DNA from: Myxococcales bacterium
Lineage (GTDB): Bacteria; Myxococcota; Myxococcia; Myxococcales; Myxococcaceae
Direction: 5' to 3'
Assembly (NCBI GenBank): GCA_020846875.1
Contig: JADLDB010000117.1
Coordinates: 1-64,000, forward strand
DNA: 64,000 bases
Shown here: positions 19,018 through 29,252 of the stretch, one piece after another
How the letters are laid out: the number at the start of each line of letters is the position of its first letter
Position numbering within the stretch: the first letter of the stretch is position 1
Made by a program: the position numbers and the translations under genes
The notes under the pieces: generated by a model
Told to the model about the DNA's origin: nothing
Databases searched by the model: none
What the model saw: the letters and a program-made list of their open reading frames with translations, nothing else

Positions 19018-20567
19018 CACAGACCTCGCTCGGGCTGCTCGCGGAAACCGAAGCCCGTCGAGCCCTTGACGTCACCGGTGAACTCGATCATCTCCATCGC
19101 CTGCTCGCGGTGCGCCGGCGGAATGACGAAGCGGTCGTTGAACTTCGCGAGCGCCGTCAGGTAGAAGATCGCCTCGGCCGACTCCTGCGTGAGCTTGGTG
19201 TCGCGCAGCGCCTGGGCCATCTTCGCCTCGGTCACGTCGCCCACCGTCTTCCAGCGCCGGTAGATCCGCACCGCCATCAGCTTCTTGAGCTTGTCCGCCA
19301 CCGCAGCGGTGTCGCCCGCGCTGAACATGCTGGCCAGGTACTTGAGCGGGAAGCGCGCCTGCTCGACGGTGCCCCAGAGCTCCTCGGTGGACGTGTCGTA
19401 CAGCCAGTCGTCGGTCCACGTCTTGGCGATGGGGTTCAGCTTGCTCTGCTGCGCCGAGTTGCCCCGCTTCACCGAGGCCATCACCGGCAGGAGCGGCGGC
19501 ACGTACCAGAGCATCGGCAGGGTGCGGAACTCGGGGTGCAGGGGCAGCGCCATGCCCCACTCCTTGATGAACTTGTACACTGGCGACGTCTGCGCGGCCT
19601 TGATGGTCGAGTCCGGCACGCCGTTGGCCTTCGCCGAGGCGATCACCCGGGGATCGAAGGGATCCATCAGCATGTCGAGCTGCCGCTGCACCAGCTCGCT
19701 CGTCTCGGCCGAGGCGGCCGCCTCGATGCGGTCCGCGTCGTAGAGGATCACCCCCAGGTAGCGGATGCGCCCGACGCACGAGTGCATGCACGCCGGCGCG
19801 TAGCCAGCTTCCATTCGCGGGAAGCAGAGGATGCACTTCTCCGACTTGCCGGTGTGCCAGTTGTAATAGGACTTCTTGTAGGGGCACGCCGTCACGCACA
19901 TGCGCCAGGCGCGGCACACCTTCTGGTTGATGAGGACGATGCCGTCCTCGCCGCGCTTGTAGATCGCCCCCGACGGGCAGGACGCCACGCAGGCAGGGTT
20001 CAGGCAGTGGTTGCAGATGCGCGGCAGGTAGAAGAACGCCATGCGCTCGAGCTGGAACATCGCCTCGCGCTCGGCCTCGGTCATCGCTTCGAGGTTGGGA
20101 TCGTTGCGCGCGTAGTCCGGCGAGCCGCTGAGGTCGTCGTCCCAGTTGGGGCCCATCTTCACGTCCATCGGCTCGCCCGTGATGAGCGAGATGGGCCGCG
20201 CCGTGGGCTGGTCGTCCCCCGGGGGCGCCTCGATCAGGTTCAGGTACCGGTACGTGAAGGGCTCGTAGTAGTCCTCCACCGTCGGCATCGACGGGTTGTG
20301 GAAGATGTTCAACAGCCCGCGCTGCTTGCCCGCGCCGCGCAGGTGGATGCGGCCAGACTCGTCCCGGTGCCAGCCGCCCCGGTAGATGTTCTGGTTTTCC
20401 CACTTCTGCGGGTAGCCGGTGCCGGGCTTGGTCTCGACGTTGTTCCACCACTGGTACTCGGCGCCCTTGCGGTCGGTCCAGATGTTCTTGCAAGCGATCG
20501 AGCAGGTGTGACAGCCGATACACTTATCAAGATGAAAGACCATCGAGATCTGCGCTCTGATATCCAT
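19017..20567 (-). CDS. narH: Respiratory nitrate reductase beta subunit NarH
   Basis: A 516-residue iron-sulfur subunit carrying one [3Fe-4S] and three [4Fe-4S] clusters between NarI and NarG. Cysteine groups are Cys16-19-22-26 (CIGCHTCSIAC), ICNHCLNPACVASCP, CRAWRMCVTACP and SEKCILCFPRMEAGYAPACMHSC in pieces. Trp in CRAWRMC replaces a cysteine, as in E. coli NarH, where it defines the 3Fe cluster. Start ATG at 20567 with AGGGTG upstream, 15 bases after narG. Length matches the family (about 510). Confidence 0.97.
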   Translation of the reverse strand: MDIRAQISMVFHLDKCIGCHTCSIACKNIWTDRKGAEYQWWNNVETKPGTGYPQKWENQNIYRGGWHRDESGRIHLRGAGKQRGLLNIFHNPSMPTVEDYYEPFTYRYLNLIEAPPGDDQPTARPISLITGEPMDVKMGPNWDDDLSGSPDYARNDPNLEAMTEAEREAMFQLERMAFFYLPRICNHCLNPACVASCPSGAIYKRGEDGIVLINQKVCRAWRMCVTACPYKKSYYNWHTGKSEKCILCFPRMEAGYAPACMHSCVGRIRYLGVILYDADRIEAAASAETSELVQRQLDMLMDPFDPRVIASAKANGVPDSTIKAAQTSPVYKFIKEWGMALPLHPEFRTLPMLWYVPPLLPVMASVKRGNSAQQSKLNPIAKTWTDDWLYDTSTEELWGTVEQARFPLKYLASMFSAGDTAAVADKLKKLMAVRIYRRWKTVGDVTEAKMAQALRDTKLTQESAEAIFYLTALAKFNDRFVIPPAHREQAMEMIEFTGDVKGSTGFGFREQPERGL

Positions 20568-20582
20568 TGTCTTTCACCCTTC

Positions 20583-23500
20583 CTAGAAGACCACCGAGGT
20601 CATCTTCTTGACGACGACGTGCGTGTCTCGTTGCGGGGCGATGGGGCCCCAGTAGTTGAAGTGGTAGCTGAACTGGCCGTACCCACCGCTGAGGAAGTTC
20701 GGCTTGAGGTGGATGCGGGTGAAGCTGTTGTGGCCGCCGGCGCGCCGGTTGCCGCGCACCTGCGACTTGGGAATGCCGACCGTCCGCTCCGGGACGTGGT
20801 AGACGATGCACACGCCCTTGGGGATGCGTGAGCTCACGCAGGCCCGGGTGCAGTACACGCCGTGGTCGTTGTAGACCTCGACCCAGTCGTTGTCCTGAAT
20901 CCCCAGCGCCGCCGCGTCCGCCTCGCTCATCCAGCACGGCTCGCACCCGCGCGACAGGGTGAGCATGCGGTGGTTTTCCATGTACGTGGAGTGGATGTGC
21001 CACTTCCCGTGGGGCGTCAGGCAGTTGAGCGCGACGGCCTGACCGCTCTTCAGCGTCTCTTTCAGATCGCCGTACGCCTCGGGCCTGGGCGAAGGCTTGT
21101 ACGTCGGCAGGTTCTCGCCGTACGCGAGGTACATCTCGTGATCGAGGTAGAAGTGCTGTCGCCCGGTCAGCGTGCGCCACGGCACCAGCCGGTCATGGTT
21201 GTAGGTGTACGCCGCGTAGGCCCGGCCGTTGTTCATCAGCCCCGACCAGAGCGGCGAGGTGTTGTAGCGCCGCGGCTGCGCCTGGAGTTCCTCGTAGGTG
21301 ATGCGCACGTCCTCGCTGCCGGCGCCGAGGTCCGCGAGCTGCAAGCCCGTCTTCTTCTCCATGTTCCGATAGGCGCGCATGTTGAGCACGCCGTTCGTCA
21401 GGGTGGACAGGTGCAAGAGGACGTTGGCCGCCAGGTTGTCTTCGCGCAGCGACGGGTAGGTCTTCCCGTCCACCGTCTCGGTCGGGAAGTGGTTCGACGC
21501 GATGAGCTGGTCGTACTCGGCCTCGCAGTGGTAGTGGTTGCCGTGGCCGCCGAGGCCGTTCTTGCGCACGCCCTCCCCGAGGCTGATGTATTTCTCGTAG
21601 AGCTTGGTGTAGTCGCGCTCGACCACCCCCAGCTTGTGCATCGTCTTTCCAGGGACGGCGTCGCACTCGCCGCGGTACCAGTCCTTCACCTCGGGCTGGG
21701 TGATCTCGTCAGCCGAGTCGTGCGACAGCGGCGTCGCGACGACGTCCTTCTGGACTCCGGCGAGGTGCTTCTTCGCGCACTCGCTGGTGGCCTTGGCGAG
21801 CAGCTTGAAGATGTCCCAGTCCGACTTCGACTCCCACACCGGCGCCACCGCCTGCGACAGCGGGTGGATGAAGGAGTGCAGGTCCGTGCTGTTGAGGTCG
21901 GCTTTCTCGTACCAAGACGCCGCCGGCAGGACGATGTCTGAGTACAGCGCCGACGAGTCCATGCGGAAGTTGAGGTCGACGATCAGATCCAGCTTCCCGG
22001 TCGGCGCGACCTCGTGCCACTTCACTTCCTTGGTGTGCTCCTCGGAGTCCTTCCCGATCGCGTTGGAGTGGGTGCCGAGGTAGTGCTTGAGGGCGTACTC
22101 GTGCCCCTTCATGCTCCCCATGATGGCGTTGCCGCGCCAGATGTACCAGACGCGGGGGAAGTTCACTTCGTTCTCGGGATCGGCGATCGAGTACTGGAGC
22201 TGCTTGGTCTTCAGCTTCTCGAGCACGTACTGGGTGATCTCCGCGTCGCTCTTCTTGCCGCTCTCCGCGGCCTCGCGCGTCAGCTCGAGCGGGTTCTGCG
22301 CGAACTGCGGGTAGTACGGCATCCACCCCATGCGCACCGACTGGTAGATGGAGTCGGCGGTGTGCTGCGCGGTCTGCTCATTCTTCGGGACCGCGTTGTA
22401 GCGGGAGAACTGGCCGTCGTACCGGTACTGGCAGGTGTTGATGTAGTGCCAGAGCGGCGCCTGCTGGAGGCGGCTGGGGCCCTGCCAGTCCTTGGCGAAG
22501 GCGATCGCCGCCCAGGAGTCGACCGGCGCCAGCTTCTCCTGCCCGACGTAGTGGTTGAGGCCGCCGCCGTTCTTGCCCACGCAGCCGGAGAGCATCAGCG
22601 CCATGGCGCCGGCGCGGTACATCAGGTTGGCGTGGTACCAGTGGTTGATACCGGCGCCGATGATGATCATGCACTTGCCCTGCGTGATCTCGGCGGTGTT
22701 CGCCCACTCGCGCGCGAACTGCAGCACCGTCTTGCTGTCGATCCCGGTGAGGATCTCCTGCCAGGCCGGCGTGTAGGCCGCGTCCTTGTCGCTGTAGTCC
22801 TTCGGGTAGTCCCCCGCGAGCCCGCGGCCCACGCCGTACTGGGCCATGATCAGGTCGTACACCGTCGTCACCGGGATCTTGCCCGACGCCGTCTCGATGT
22901 ACCGGACCGGCACGTCGCGCACCGCCATCTTGTCGAGCCCGAAGTCGGTGAACCCGGTCGGGAGCGTGGCGTCGCGGTTGCCGATGAAGGTGAGGAGCGG
23001 ATCGTACGCCGCCCCGTCCGCGGCGTTCTCGAGCCGCATGTTCCAGTTGCCCTGGGCCTTGTCCCAGCGGTGGCCCACGCTGCCCTTGGGCACCACCAGC
23101 TCGTTGGTCTTCTGGTCGACGTTGAGGAACTTCCAGTCGCCGTTCTCGATGTCCTTCCAGCGGGCGATTTCCTTGGCGCGCACCAGGCGGCCAGGGCGGT
23201 AACGCTCGCCGTCCTTCTCGAGCTTCACCAGGTAGGGGCTGTCCGTGAACTTCTTGACGTAGTCGATGAAGTACGGCGTCGCCTTCTCGTGGTGGAACTC
23301 CTTGAGGATGACGTGGGACACGGCCATCCAGAAGGCGCCGTCGCTGCCGGCGTGCAGCGGGACCCACTGGTCGGCGTACTTGCAGACCTGGCTGAAGTCC
23401 GGTGAGAAGACCACCGCCTTCGTGCCGTTGTGCCGCGCCTCGGCGAAGAAGTGGCAGTCCGGGGTGCGCGTCATGTTGAGGCACGCGCCCATGTCGGCGA

Positions 23501-24200
23501 TGAGCTTCGAGTTGTACCAGTCGGCGCTCTCGCACACGTCGGTCTGCTCGCCCCAGATCTCCGGGAAGGCGGTGGGCAGATCGCAGTACCAGTCGTAGAA
23601 GCTCAGGTTCACGCCGCCGAAGAGCTGCAGGAAGCGCGCGCCGGCCGCGTAGCTCAACATCGACATCGCGGGGATGGGCGAGAAGCCGAAGACGCGATCG
23701 GGGCCGTGCTTCTTGGCCGTGTAGATGTTCGCCGCCGCCATCAGCTCGAGGACCGTGTCCCAGCTCGCGCGGCGAAAGCCGCCCTTGCCGCGGGCCTGCT
23801 GGTACGCCGAGCGCTTCTTGGGATCCTTCTGCAGGTTCTCCCACGCCAGCACCGCGTCACCCTTCGCCGCCGCCTTCTCTCGCTCGAAGGCGTCGATCAG
23901 CGCGCCGCGAATGAGCGGGTACTTGATGCGCAGCGGGCTGTAGAGGTACCAGGAGTACGAGATGCCGCGCTGACACCCGCGGGGCTCGTACGGCGGCAGC
24001 GAGTCCTCGAGCAGCGGGTAGTCGAGCTGCTGCGTCTCCCACACCACGATCCCGTCCTTGACGTGGATCTGCCAGGAGCAGCCCCCTGTGCAGTTGACGC
24101 CGTGGGTGCTCCGCACGATGCGGTCGTGCTGGAAGCGGTTGCGGTAGAACTCCTCCCACTGGCGCGTCTGAGGCGAGATGATGTCCTGGATCCAGCTCAT
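20583..24200 (-). CDS. narG: Respiratory nitrate reductase alpha subunit NarG
   Basis: A 1205-residue catalytic subunit reducing nitrate to nitrite at a Mo-bis-MGD centre. The FS0 [4Fe-4S] ligands appear as His33, Cys37, Cys41 (HGVNCTGGC) and Cys76 (PRGCQRG). The Mo ligand region [13 protein letters not shown] is conserved, with Asp207 equivalent to E. coli Asp222. No twin-arginine signal is present at the N-terminus ([15 protein letters not shown]), so the enzyme is expected to face the cytoplasm. The ATG is preceded by GGAGAGAGGG. It starts 40 bases after the dihaem cytochrome gene. Genes for molybdopterin synthesis are not in this window. Confidence 0.97.
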   Translation of the reverse strand: MSWIQDIISPQTRQWEEFYRNRFQHDRIVRSTHGVNCTGGCSWQIHVKDGIVVWETQQLDYPLLEDSLPPYEPRGCQRGISYSWYLYSPLRIKYPLIRGALIDAFEREKAAAKGDAVLAWENLQKDPKKRSAYQQARGKGGFRRASWDTVLELMAAANIYTAKKHGPDRVFGFSPIPAMSMLSYAAGARFLQLFGGVNLSFYDWYCDLPTAFPEIWGEQTDVCESADWYNSKLIADMGACLNMTRTPDCHFFAEARHNGTKAVVFSPDFSQVCKYADQWVPLHAGSDGAFWMAVSHVILKEFHHEKATPYFIDYVKKFTDSPYLVKLEKDGERYRPGRLVRAKEIARWKDIENGDWKFLNVDQKTNELVVPKGSVGHRWDKAQGNWNMRLENAADGAAYDPLLTFIGNRDATLPTGFTDFGLDKMAVRDVPVRYIETASGKIPVTTVYDLIMAQYGVGRGLAGDYPKDYSDKDAAYTPAWQEILTGIDSKTVLQFAREWANTAEITQGKCMIIIGAGINHWYHANLMYRAGAMALMLSGCVGKNGGGLNHYVGQEKLAPVDSWAAIAFAKDWQGPSRLQQAPLWHYINTCQYRYDGQFSRYNAVPKNEQTAQHTADSIYQSVRMGWMPYYPQFAQNPLELTREAAESGKKSDAEITQYVLEKLKTKQLQYSIADPENEVNFPRVWYIWRGNAIMGSMKGHEYALKHYLGTHSNAIGKDSEEHTKEVKWHEVAPTGKLDLIVDLNFRMDSSALYSDIVLPAASWYEKADLNSTDLHSFIHPLSQAVAPVWESKSDWDIFKLLAKATSECAKKHLAGVQKDVVATPLSHDSADEITQPEVKDWYRGECDAVPGKTMHKLGVVERDYTKLYEKYISLGEGVRKNGLGGHGNHYHCEAEYDQLIASNHFPTETVDGKTYPSLREDNLAANVLLHLSTLTNGVLNMRAYRNMEKKTGLQLADLGAGSEDVRITYEELQAQPRRYNTSPLWSGLMNNGRAYAAYTYNHDRLVPWRTLTGRQHFYLDHEMYLAYGENLPTYKPSPRPEAYGDLKETLKSGQAVALNCLTPHGKWHIHSTYMENHRMLTLSRGCEPCWMSEADAAALGIQDNDWVEVYNDHGVYCTRACVSSRIPKGVCIVYHVPERTVGIPKSQVRGNRRAGGHNSFTRIHLKPNFLSGGYGQFSYHFNYWGPIAPQRDTHVVVKKMTSVVF

Positions 24201-24240
24201 TGCCCTCTCTCCTTCGGTCTTCGAACGTTGATGGTGGGGA

Positions 24241-25098
24241 TCACTCGCTGTCCAACTGGCGGGCGAACACCTTCTGGTTGACGGGCCCGGCCTTGCGGTT
24301 GCGCCAGAGGAACCCGTAGAGCGCCATCAGCACCAGCGCCCCACCGAGGCCGCCGAACAACAGCTTCATGCTGTCCTGGCGCGGCTGATCGTACAGAGAG
24401 TGGCCGCTGAGGCTCTCCAGGTAGCCAGAGAGCTCCCTGACCTCGGCCTCGGTGAGCGGCTTGCCGGCGAAGGCCTGCTCCATCACCGGGAAGGGGGGGG
24501 CGCTCAGAATGGCCTGCAGCCCGGGGCCCCCGAGGCGCGTGTACGACGTGGTCAACTCCTTGGCCAGGACGCCGCCGCCGATCACCTCGTCGTGCATGAC
24601 GTGGTGGCACGAGCTGCACGCCGGCCCGCCGTTGGCCAGGGCCGCCGTGCCCTGGAAGAGCGCCGCGCCCTTCGCGATCTCTTCAGGCGTCGCCGGCGGG
24701 GCGGCCTCCACCTTGACCTCCTGGGCCGCGCCCCCACGGATGTGGACCAGGATGTCCCGGATCTCGGCTGGCGACAGCGCCACGTCCGGCATCGGGACGT
24801 CGGCGTACTCGTGGAACAGCGCGACGGCGTCGGGATCGCCGGCCTTCACCAGGGCCTGCGACGAGGCGATCCACTTGATGAGCCACGCCTCGGAGCGGCG
24901 GTCACTCACGCCCTTCAAGTCGGGGCCGACGCGCTTGCCACCACCGATGGTGTGACACGCGGCGCACAGCTTCGCGAAGTTCTCCGCCGCGGTGCCGCCC
25001 TGCGCGAGGGCCGTGCCTGGCAGCGCCAGCCCCAGCGCGACGACGGGCAACAGAGCCCAGCGCGCCTTCCAATTCCTCTTCGTCGCCAGCTTCCTCAT
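24241..25098 (-). CDS. narC: Membrane-anchored dihaem cytochrome c, NarC type
   Basis: A 285-residue protein, first gene of the nar operon. After a signal peptide (ending near GTALAQ) there are two c-type haem sites, CAACH and CSSCHH, each in its own domain, with candidate Met ligands in ADVPMPDV and FPVMEQAF. A single hydrophobic helix ([20 protein letters not shown]) near the C-terminus anchors it, leaving a short cytoplasmic tail. A dihaem cytochrome at the head of nar is known in Thermus (NarC of the NarCGHI complex), where it is needed for the reductase and for NADH-linked electron flow; E. coli lacks it. The ATG at 25098 has GAGAGG upstream; an in-frame GTG at 25110 is possible. Confidence 0.85.
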   Translation of the reverse strand: MRKLATKRNWKARWALLPVVALGLALPGTALAQGGTAAENFAKLCAACHTIGGGKRVGPDLKGVSDRRSEAWLIKWIASSQALVKAGDPDAVALFHEYADVPMPDVALSPAEIRDILVHIRGGAAQEVKVEAAPPATPEEIAKGAALFQGTAALANGGPACSSCHHVMHDEVIGGGVLAKELTTSYTRLGGPGLQAILSAPPFPVMEQAFAGKPLTEAEVRELSGYLESLSGHSLYDQPRQDSMKLLFGGLGGALVLMALYGFLWRNRKAGPVNQKVFARQLDSE

Positions 25099-25163
25099 GG
25101 TCAGCGCCACCTCTCTGCTCGCTTGGGTGCGACTGCTTCGGGCGCGCAGTAAGGCCGGTGGCT

Positions 25164-25181
25164 CTTACAGCCGGCTTACAG
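25164..25181 (-). promoter_or_regulatory. Paired heptamer operator, candidate SARP site, in the nar promoter
   Basis: On the minus strand CTGTAAG occurs twice, separated by CCGG, an exact 7+4 spacing with 11-bp period, starting 83 and 72 bases before the cytochrome ATG at 25098. SARP activators such as ActII-ORF4 bind tandem heptamers with 11-bp spacing just before the -10 box. About 10 bases downstream CCTTACT may be a -10 element. A further inverted partial copy (GTAAGG on the plus strand, 25149-25154) faces it. The neighbouring gene encodes a SARP-output regulator. The assignment is inferred from spacing and context. The remaining 162-bp gap (25099-25260) has no gene. Confidence 0.55.
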
Positions 25182-25260
25182 ACCGGCAGATCGGGGGGGC
25201 GGGCCGTCGAAGCCCAGTGAAGGCGCGGGTTTCGTGAAGGCGAGGTGGGGCGAGAGGCGG

Positions 25261-27390
25261 TTACGCCCGCAAGAGCCGCGCGTGCCGCGCGCGGATTTCA
25301 TCGCCCGGCTGCGCGTCGAGCTCGTCGGCGAGCCGGCGCTGGTAGCCCTCGTAGGCCGCGAGCGCCTCGCCCACCCTGCCGAGCTGCGCGAGCAGGTCCA
25401 GCTGGGAGAGCAGCAGGTCCTCCCGGAAGGGCGACGCCCGCAGCGCCCTGCGCAGACACGAGAGGCGCTCTTCCGCGCGCTGGGGCTCCACGTACAGGCC
25501 CGCCAGGGTGGCGAGCGCGTCGACGTAGACGTCCCGGAGCTCCGCGCGCTCCGCCTCGCACCACTCGGCGAACGGCTCGTCCTCGAACAGGTCGCCGCCG
25601 TAGAGCTGCACGAGCTGCTCGAAGTGCGCGATGGCCTCGGGCGAGCGCGCGACGGCAGGCCGCTTCGAGGCGAGCGCGCGGAAGCGGAGCAGATCGATGG
25701 AGATGGGCCCGTGCACGTCCAGGTAATAGACCTCGTCCTGGCTGCGCACGAAGGTGGGGCCGCGCTTGCCGCGATCGAGCTCGATGACGGAGCGCAGGTC
25801 GTGGATGATGCCGTGCAGCCGGTTGGCGCCCTGGCGTGGATCGACCTCGGGCCAGAGGTGCTCGATGAGCACCTCGCGGTGGAGCGGCGTGCCCGCCTTG
25901 AGCGCGAGCAGCTTGAGCAGCGTGATCGCCTTGCTGCGGGTGAAGGCCTCGCTGGGGACGAGCTGCCCTCGGCGGAAGATGGCGAACGGCCCCAGGCAGC
26001 GCAGCTCCAGCTCCGGCGGGGCCGGGGCGGGGGTGACGGCCGAGCTCGTCACCGCCTCGGCGGCCCCGCTGGCGCGCGCGCCCTGCCGCCAGACCGCGAT
26101 CTGGTGGGCCATGTTGGCGAGGCTGACCAGGCGCCCCGAGTCTGCGCCCTCGCGGCCGAAGTCGAGGACGGCGAGGCCCTGGAGGCGGCCCTCCGCGACC
26201 AGCGGCAGGCAGCACGGCTTGACGAGCCGACGCGGCAGCCCTTGTCGGCAGAGCGCGGGCCACTCGCGGCGCCCCTGGCTCGCGACGAAGCCGCGCCCCG
26301 ACGCGGCCTGGCAGTCCGCCCAGGAGCCGCTCTCTGCGTGGCTGCAGACCAGCGACGCAGGGCCCGTCGAGACGACCGTGCTCAGGCGGCCGGAGCTGGG
26401 GTCGACGAGCGCCAGCGAGCCGCTCTGCGCGCCGGCGGAGTCCCGCAGCCCCTCGAGTACCTCGCGCGCCCCGCGCCCCCAGTCATCAATCCTGGAGCAC
26501 CAGGTGTCCACGAGCTGTCGCGACGCCCCGAGCTCGGCGCGGACAGCCGTGGCGACCGGCACGGCGGCGCGCTTGAGCAGCTCGAGCACGTGCTTGACCG
26601 GGAAGTCCGCGCGCCGCGACAGCAGTTGAATCGAGCCCAGGGCACCCTGCGCGTCCGGCAGGGGAATGGCGACCACCGAGCGCAGCCCGGCGTCGATGAC
26701 CGGCCGCCGGAGGAAGCGCGGATCGCCCGCCAGGCCGCCCTGGACGCACAGCGGGTCCCCGGTCGCCGCGACGATGCCCGGGTAACCGAGGCCGAGCTCG
26801 AAGCGCGTGCGCGCGCGGAGCGCGTCGCTGTGAGGGCCCGTCCAGACGCACAGCAGGGGGTCGCGCGTCTGGGGCTCGCAGAGGAAGATCTCACCGTCGT
26901 CCGCGCCCGCGGCGCTCACCAGCACCTCGAGCGCGCTGCGCAGCCCGGTGAGCAGCTCGCCCTTCGAGACATGGAAGGCCAGCTCACCGACGACCGCGGC
27001 GATGTCGGGGTGATCGCCAGCGCTCCCCTTCTCGAGGGCTCGCTGCACGACGCCGAGGAGCGCGCCGTTGTCGAAGGGCTTGGTGAGGTAGTCGCAGGCG
27101 CCGGTGCGGATGGCGGCGACGGCAGCGTCGATGGTGCCGTACCCCGTGATGAGGACGACCCTGGTCGTGGGCCAGCGCGCGTGGACGACCTCGAGCAGGG
27201 CCATTCCGCTCATCGCCGGCATGCGGACGTCGCTGAGCACGAGGTCGAAGGCCTCCTGCTCCATCAGGGCGAGCGCCGCCTTGCCGGAGTGGGCGACGCC
27301 TACACGGTGCCCGGCCTCGTCGAGCAGCATGCCGATGCCCCGCGCCATGTCGCGGTTGTCGTCGACCACGAGGACGCGCGCGCTGCTCAC
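25261..27390 (-). CDS. Response regulator with receiver, two GAF-like domains and SARP output
   Basis: A 709-residue regulator. Residues 5-120 are a receiver domain (Asp10-Asp11, phospho-acceptor Asp54 in LSDVRMP, Thr82, Lys104 in LTKPF). About 140-290 and 300-445 look like GAF domains. From residue 461 an OmpR-like winged helix (LELRCLGPFAIF, HREVLIEHLWPEVD) is followed by a BTAD helical repeat domain (566-706, FAEWCEAERAELRDVYVDAL), together a SARP module. SARPs are mainly known from Streptomyces; fusion to a phospho-receiver is uncommon. The GTG start overlaps the stop of the sensor kinase by four bases, so the two form a two-component pair. It faces the nar operon directly, making nar the likely target. 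DnrS of the Thermus nitrate cluster may be a distant counterpart. Confidence 0.85.
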   Translation of the reverse strand: MSSARVLVVDDNRDMARGIGMLLDEAGHRVGVAHSGKAALALMEQEAFDLVLSDVRMPAMSGMALLEVVHARWPTTRVVLITGYGTIDAAVAAIRTGACDYLTKPFDNGALLGVVQRALEKGSAGDHPDIAAVVGELAFHVSKGELLTGLRSALEVLVSAAGADDGEIFLCEPQTRDPLLCVWTGPHSDALRARTRFELGLGYPGIVAATGDPLCVQGGLAGDPRFLRRPVIDAGLRSVVAIPLPDAQGALGSIQLLSRRADFPVKHVLELLKRAAVPVATAVRAELGASRQLVDTWCSRIDDWGRGAREVLEGLRDSAGAQSGSLALVDPSSGRLSTVVSTGPASLVCSHAESGSWADCQAASGRGFVASQGRREWPALCRQGLPRRLVKPCCLPLVAEGRLQGLAVLDFGREGADSGRLVSLANMAHQIAVWRQGARASGAAEAVTSSAVTPAPAPPELELRCLGPFAIFRRGQLVPSEAFTRSKAITLLKLLALKAGTPLHREVLIEHLWPEVDPRQGANRLHGIIHDLRSVIELDRGKRGPTFVRSQDEVYYLDVHGPISIDLLRFRALASKRPAVARSPEAIAHFEQLVQLYGGDLFEDEPFAEWCEAERAELRDVYVDALATLAGLYVEPQRAEERLSCLRRALRASPFREDLLLSQLDLLAQLGRVGEALAAYEGYQRRLADELDAQPGDEIRARHARLLRA

Positions 27391-29135
27391 TGAGCCTCCT
27401 CCAGCAGGACGCCCGTCCCGGGCCCGGTGCCGAGGAGCGCCGGCGCGGGGGCGTTGGCGCCTTCCGGGAGCAGGACGCGGAAGATCGTCCCCGCGTCGGC
27501 GGTGCTCTCGACGTCGATGCGCCCGTGGTGAAACCGGACCACGTTCTCGGCGATCCACAGGCCCAGGCCCGTCCCGCTCTCCTTCGTGGTGTAGAAGGGC
27601 TGGAACACCCGCTCCAGCTCGTCTGGCGCGATGCCGGGGCCGGTGTCGCGCACCTCGATGGCGTGGGACATGCCGTCGGCGCGCCCGGGCGTGGAATAGG
27701 CGCGGATCGCGACGGTCCCCTCGGCGCCCGCCGCCTCGACGGCGTTGACCGCGAGGTTGAGCACGGCCTGGTGCAGCATGCCGGCGTCGGCCATGGCGGC
27801 CAGCTCGTCGGCCTCGCCGGCGTCGGTCGTGACGCGGACATGAGCGCGTAGGGCGAGGGGTCGGACGGCCTCGGCGATCTCACGACACAGCCGCCGCAGG
27901 TTCACCGGCCGCCACTCGGGCCGCTGCGGCCGCGCGAGGTTCAACAGGCCGCCGACGATCCGCCGGCAGGCGTCGGCGTTGCGGTGGATGATTTCGAGGT
28001 TCTCGCGCAGCGGCTCCGGCGGCTGCCGGGCGAGCGCGTGCTCGCTGTACAGGAAGATGACGCCGATCGGGTTGTTGATCTCGTGGGCCACCGCCGCGGC
28101 GAGGCGGCCGACGACGCTCATCTGCTCGTCGTGCATGAGGCGCTTTTCGATCGCCAGCCGCTCGGTGAGGTCGCGCGCCACCATCACGAGGCCGAGCGTC
28201 TCCCCTTCGGCGCTGCGCACCAGCGAGTGTACCGTCTCGAAGGTGCGCCCGCCCCGCTCGAAGGTCACCTTCGTGACGGGCGGGGCGCCGGGCGTCCCCG
28301 CCGAGGCCATGAGCTCTTCGAAGGCGACGGGCGTCGCCCCCTGCTCCTGGGCCGGCCAGAGGGCGCGCCCGCGCTGGTTGCTGAAGAGCACGTTGCCGCG
28401 CGCATCGACGAAGGTGACCGCGTCCCCCATGCAGTCGATGATCGCCTGGAGCCGCTCCCGCTCGGTGTCGACCGCGACCTGCGCGGAGGCGAGCAGGTCC
28501 TTCTCGTGCTGGAGCTCCGCGACCGTGGTCATCAGCTTGCGCCGCCCCCAGTGCAGCCGCTGGGTGAGGAAGCGGGTGAAGGCCGAGAGCGTCACCAGGG
28601 TGAGGACCAGCCCCCCGAGCCCGGCCAGCGCGGTGAGATCGAGCGCGTGGCTGGCGCCGGGGCGCGCCACGCAGTGATGGGCGAGCAGCCCGTGCCCTTC
28701 GGTGGCGAGGGCGGCGACGAGCGCGACGGTCAGGAGGAGGACGCGGGTGGCCCCGCGCCCGGAGAGGACGATGTTGGCGTTGACGACGTGGAGCGCGAAC
28801 AGCGGCAGGAACGGGTTCTCGAGGCCGCCGGCGAAGTGGGCGAAGGCCGCCAGCGCCAGGCAGTCGATGGTGATCTGCGCTCCGAAGGAGCCCAGCCCCG
28901 CGGCCCCGCGCGAGGGGCCCAGCCACGCCAGCGCGGCGTTGTAGGCGGCGAGCGCGCCGGCGACCGCCCAGAGCCACGGCGCCGAGCCGGCCGGCAGCCG
29001 GTCGAACACCGGACCGGCGAGCCCCAGGATGACCCCGACGCCCAACAGGGCGATCCACCGCAGGCTGACCAGCCAGGAGAAGAGCGGCTCGCTCGGATCT
29101 CGCGCGGCCCCGGCACCCGGATCGAGAGAGAACAT
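27387..29135 (-). CDS. Membrane PAS-domain histidine kinase, partner of the SARP regulator
   Basis: A 582-residue sensor. Five or six N-terminal helices (about 20-185) form a membrane sensor without a large periplasmic domain, followed by a helical linker, a PAS domain (about 215-330, IIDCMGDAVTFVDARGNVLF), HisKA with His351 in VAHEINNPIG, and HATPase_c with N box LNLAVNAVEA, DTGPGIAP and GTGLGLWIAE. The AHEINNP phrase and polytopic N-terminus resemble RegB/PrrB-like and ElrB-type redox sensors, whose signal comes from the membrane or quinone pool; this parallel is tentative. The ATG at 29135 has GGAG at 8 bases. Coupled to the response regulator by GTGA. Confidence 0.88.
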   Translation of the reverse strand: MFSLDPGAGAARDPSEPLFSWLVSLRWIALLGVGVILGLAGPVFDRLPAGSAPWLWAVAGALAAYNAALAWLGPSRGAAGLGSFGAQITIDCLALAAFAHFAGGLENPFLPLFALHVVNANIVLSGRGATRVLLLTVALVAALATEGHGLLAHHCVARPGASHALDLTALAGLGGLVLTLVTLSAFTRFLTQRLHWGRRKLMTTVAELQHEKDLLASAQVAVDTERERLQAIIDCMGDAVTFVDARGNVLFSNQRGRALWPAQEQGATPVAFEELMASAGTPGAPPVTKVTFERGGRTFETVHSLVRSAEGETLGLVMVARDLTERLAIEKRLMHDEQMSVVGRLAAAVAHEINNPIGVIFLYSEHALARQPPEPLRENLEIIHRNADACRRIVGGLLNLARPQRPEWRPVNLRRLCREIAEAVRPLALRAHVRVTTDAGEADELAAMADAGMLHQAVLNLAVNAVEAAGAEGTVAIRAYSTPGRADGMSHAIEVRDTGPGIAPDELERVFQPFYTTKESGTGLGLWIAENVVRFHHGRIDVESTADAGTIFRVLLPEGANAPAPALLGTGPGTGVLLEEAQ

Positions 29136-29252
29136 GGGCCTGCTCCAGTTCACGAGGGCGGACGGTACCATGCGCCCGCACCCTACGCAGAAGGCGGGCC
29201 AGCCCTATCGGCGCGGTAGTCCTGGTTTGCCTTGGAGAGGTCTTCGGGCGAT

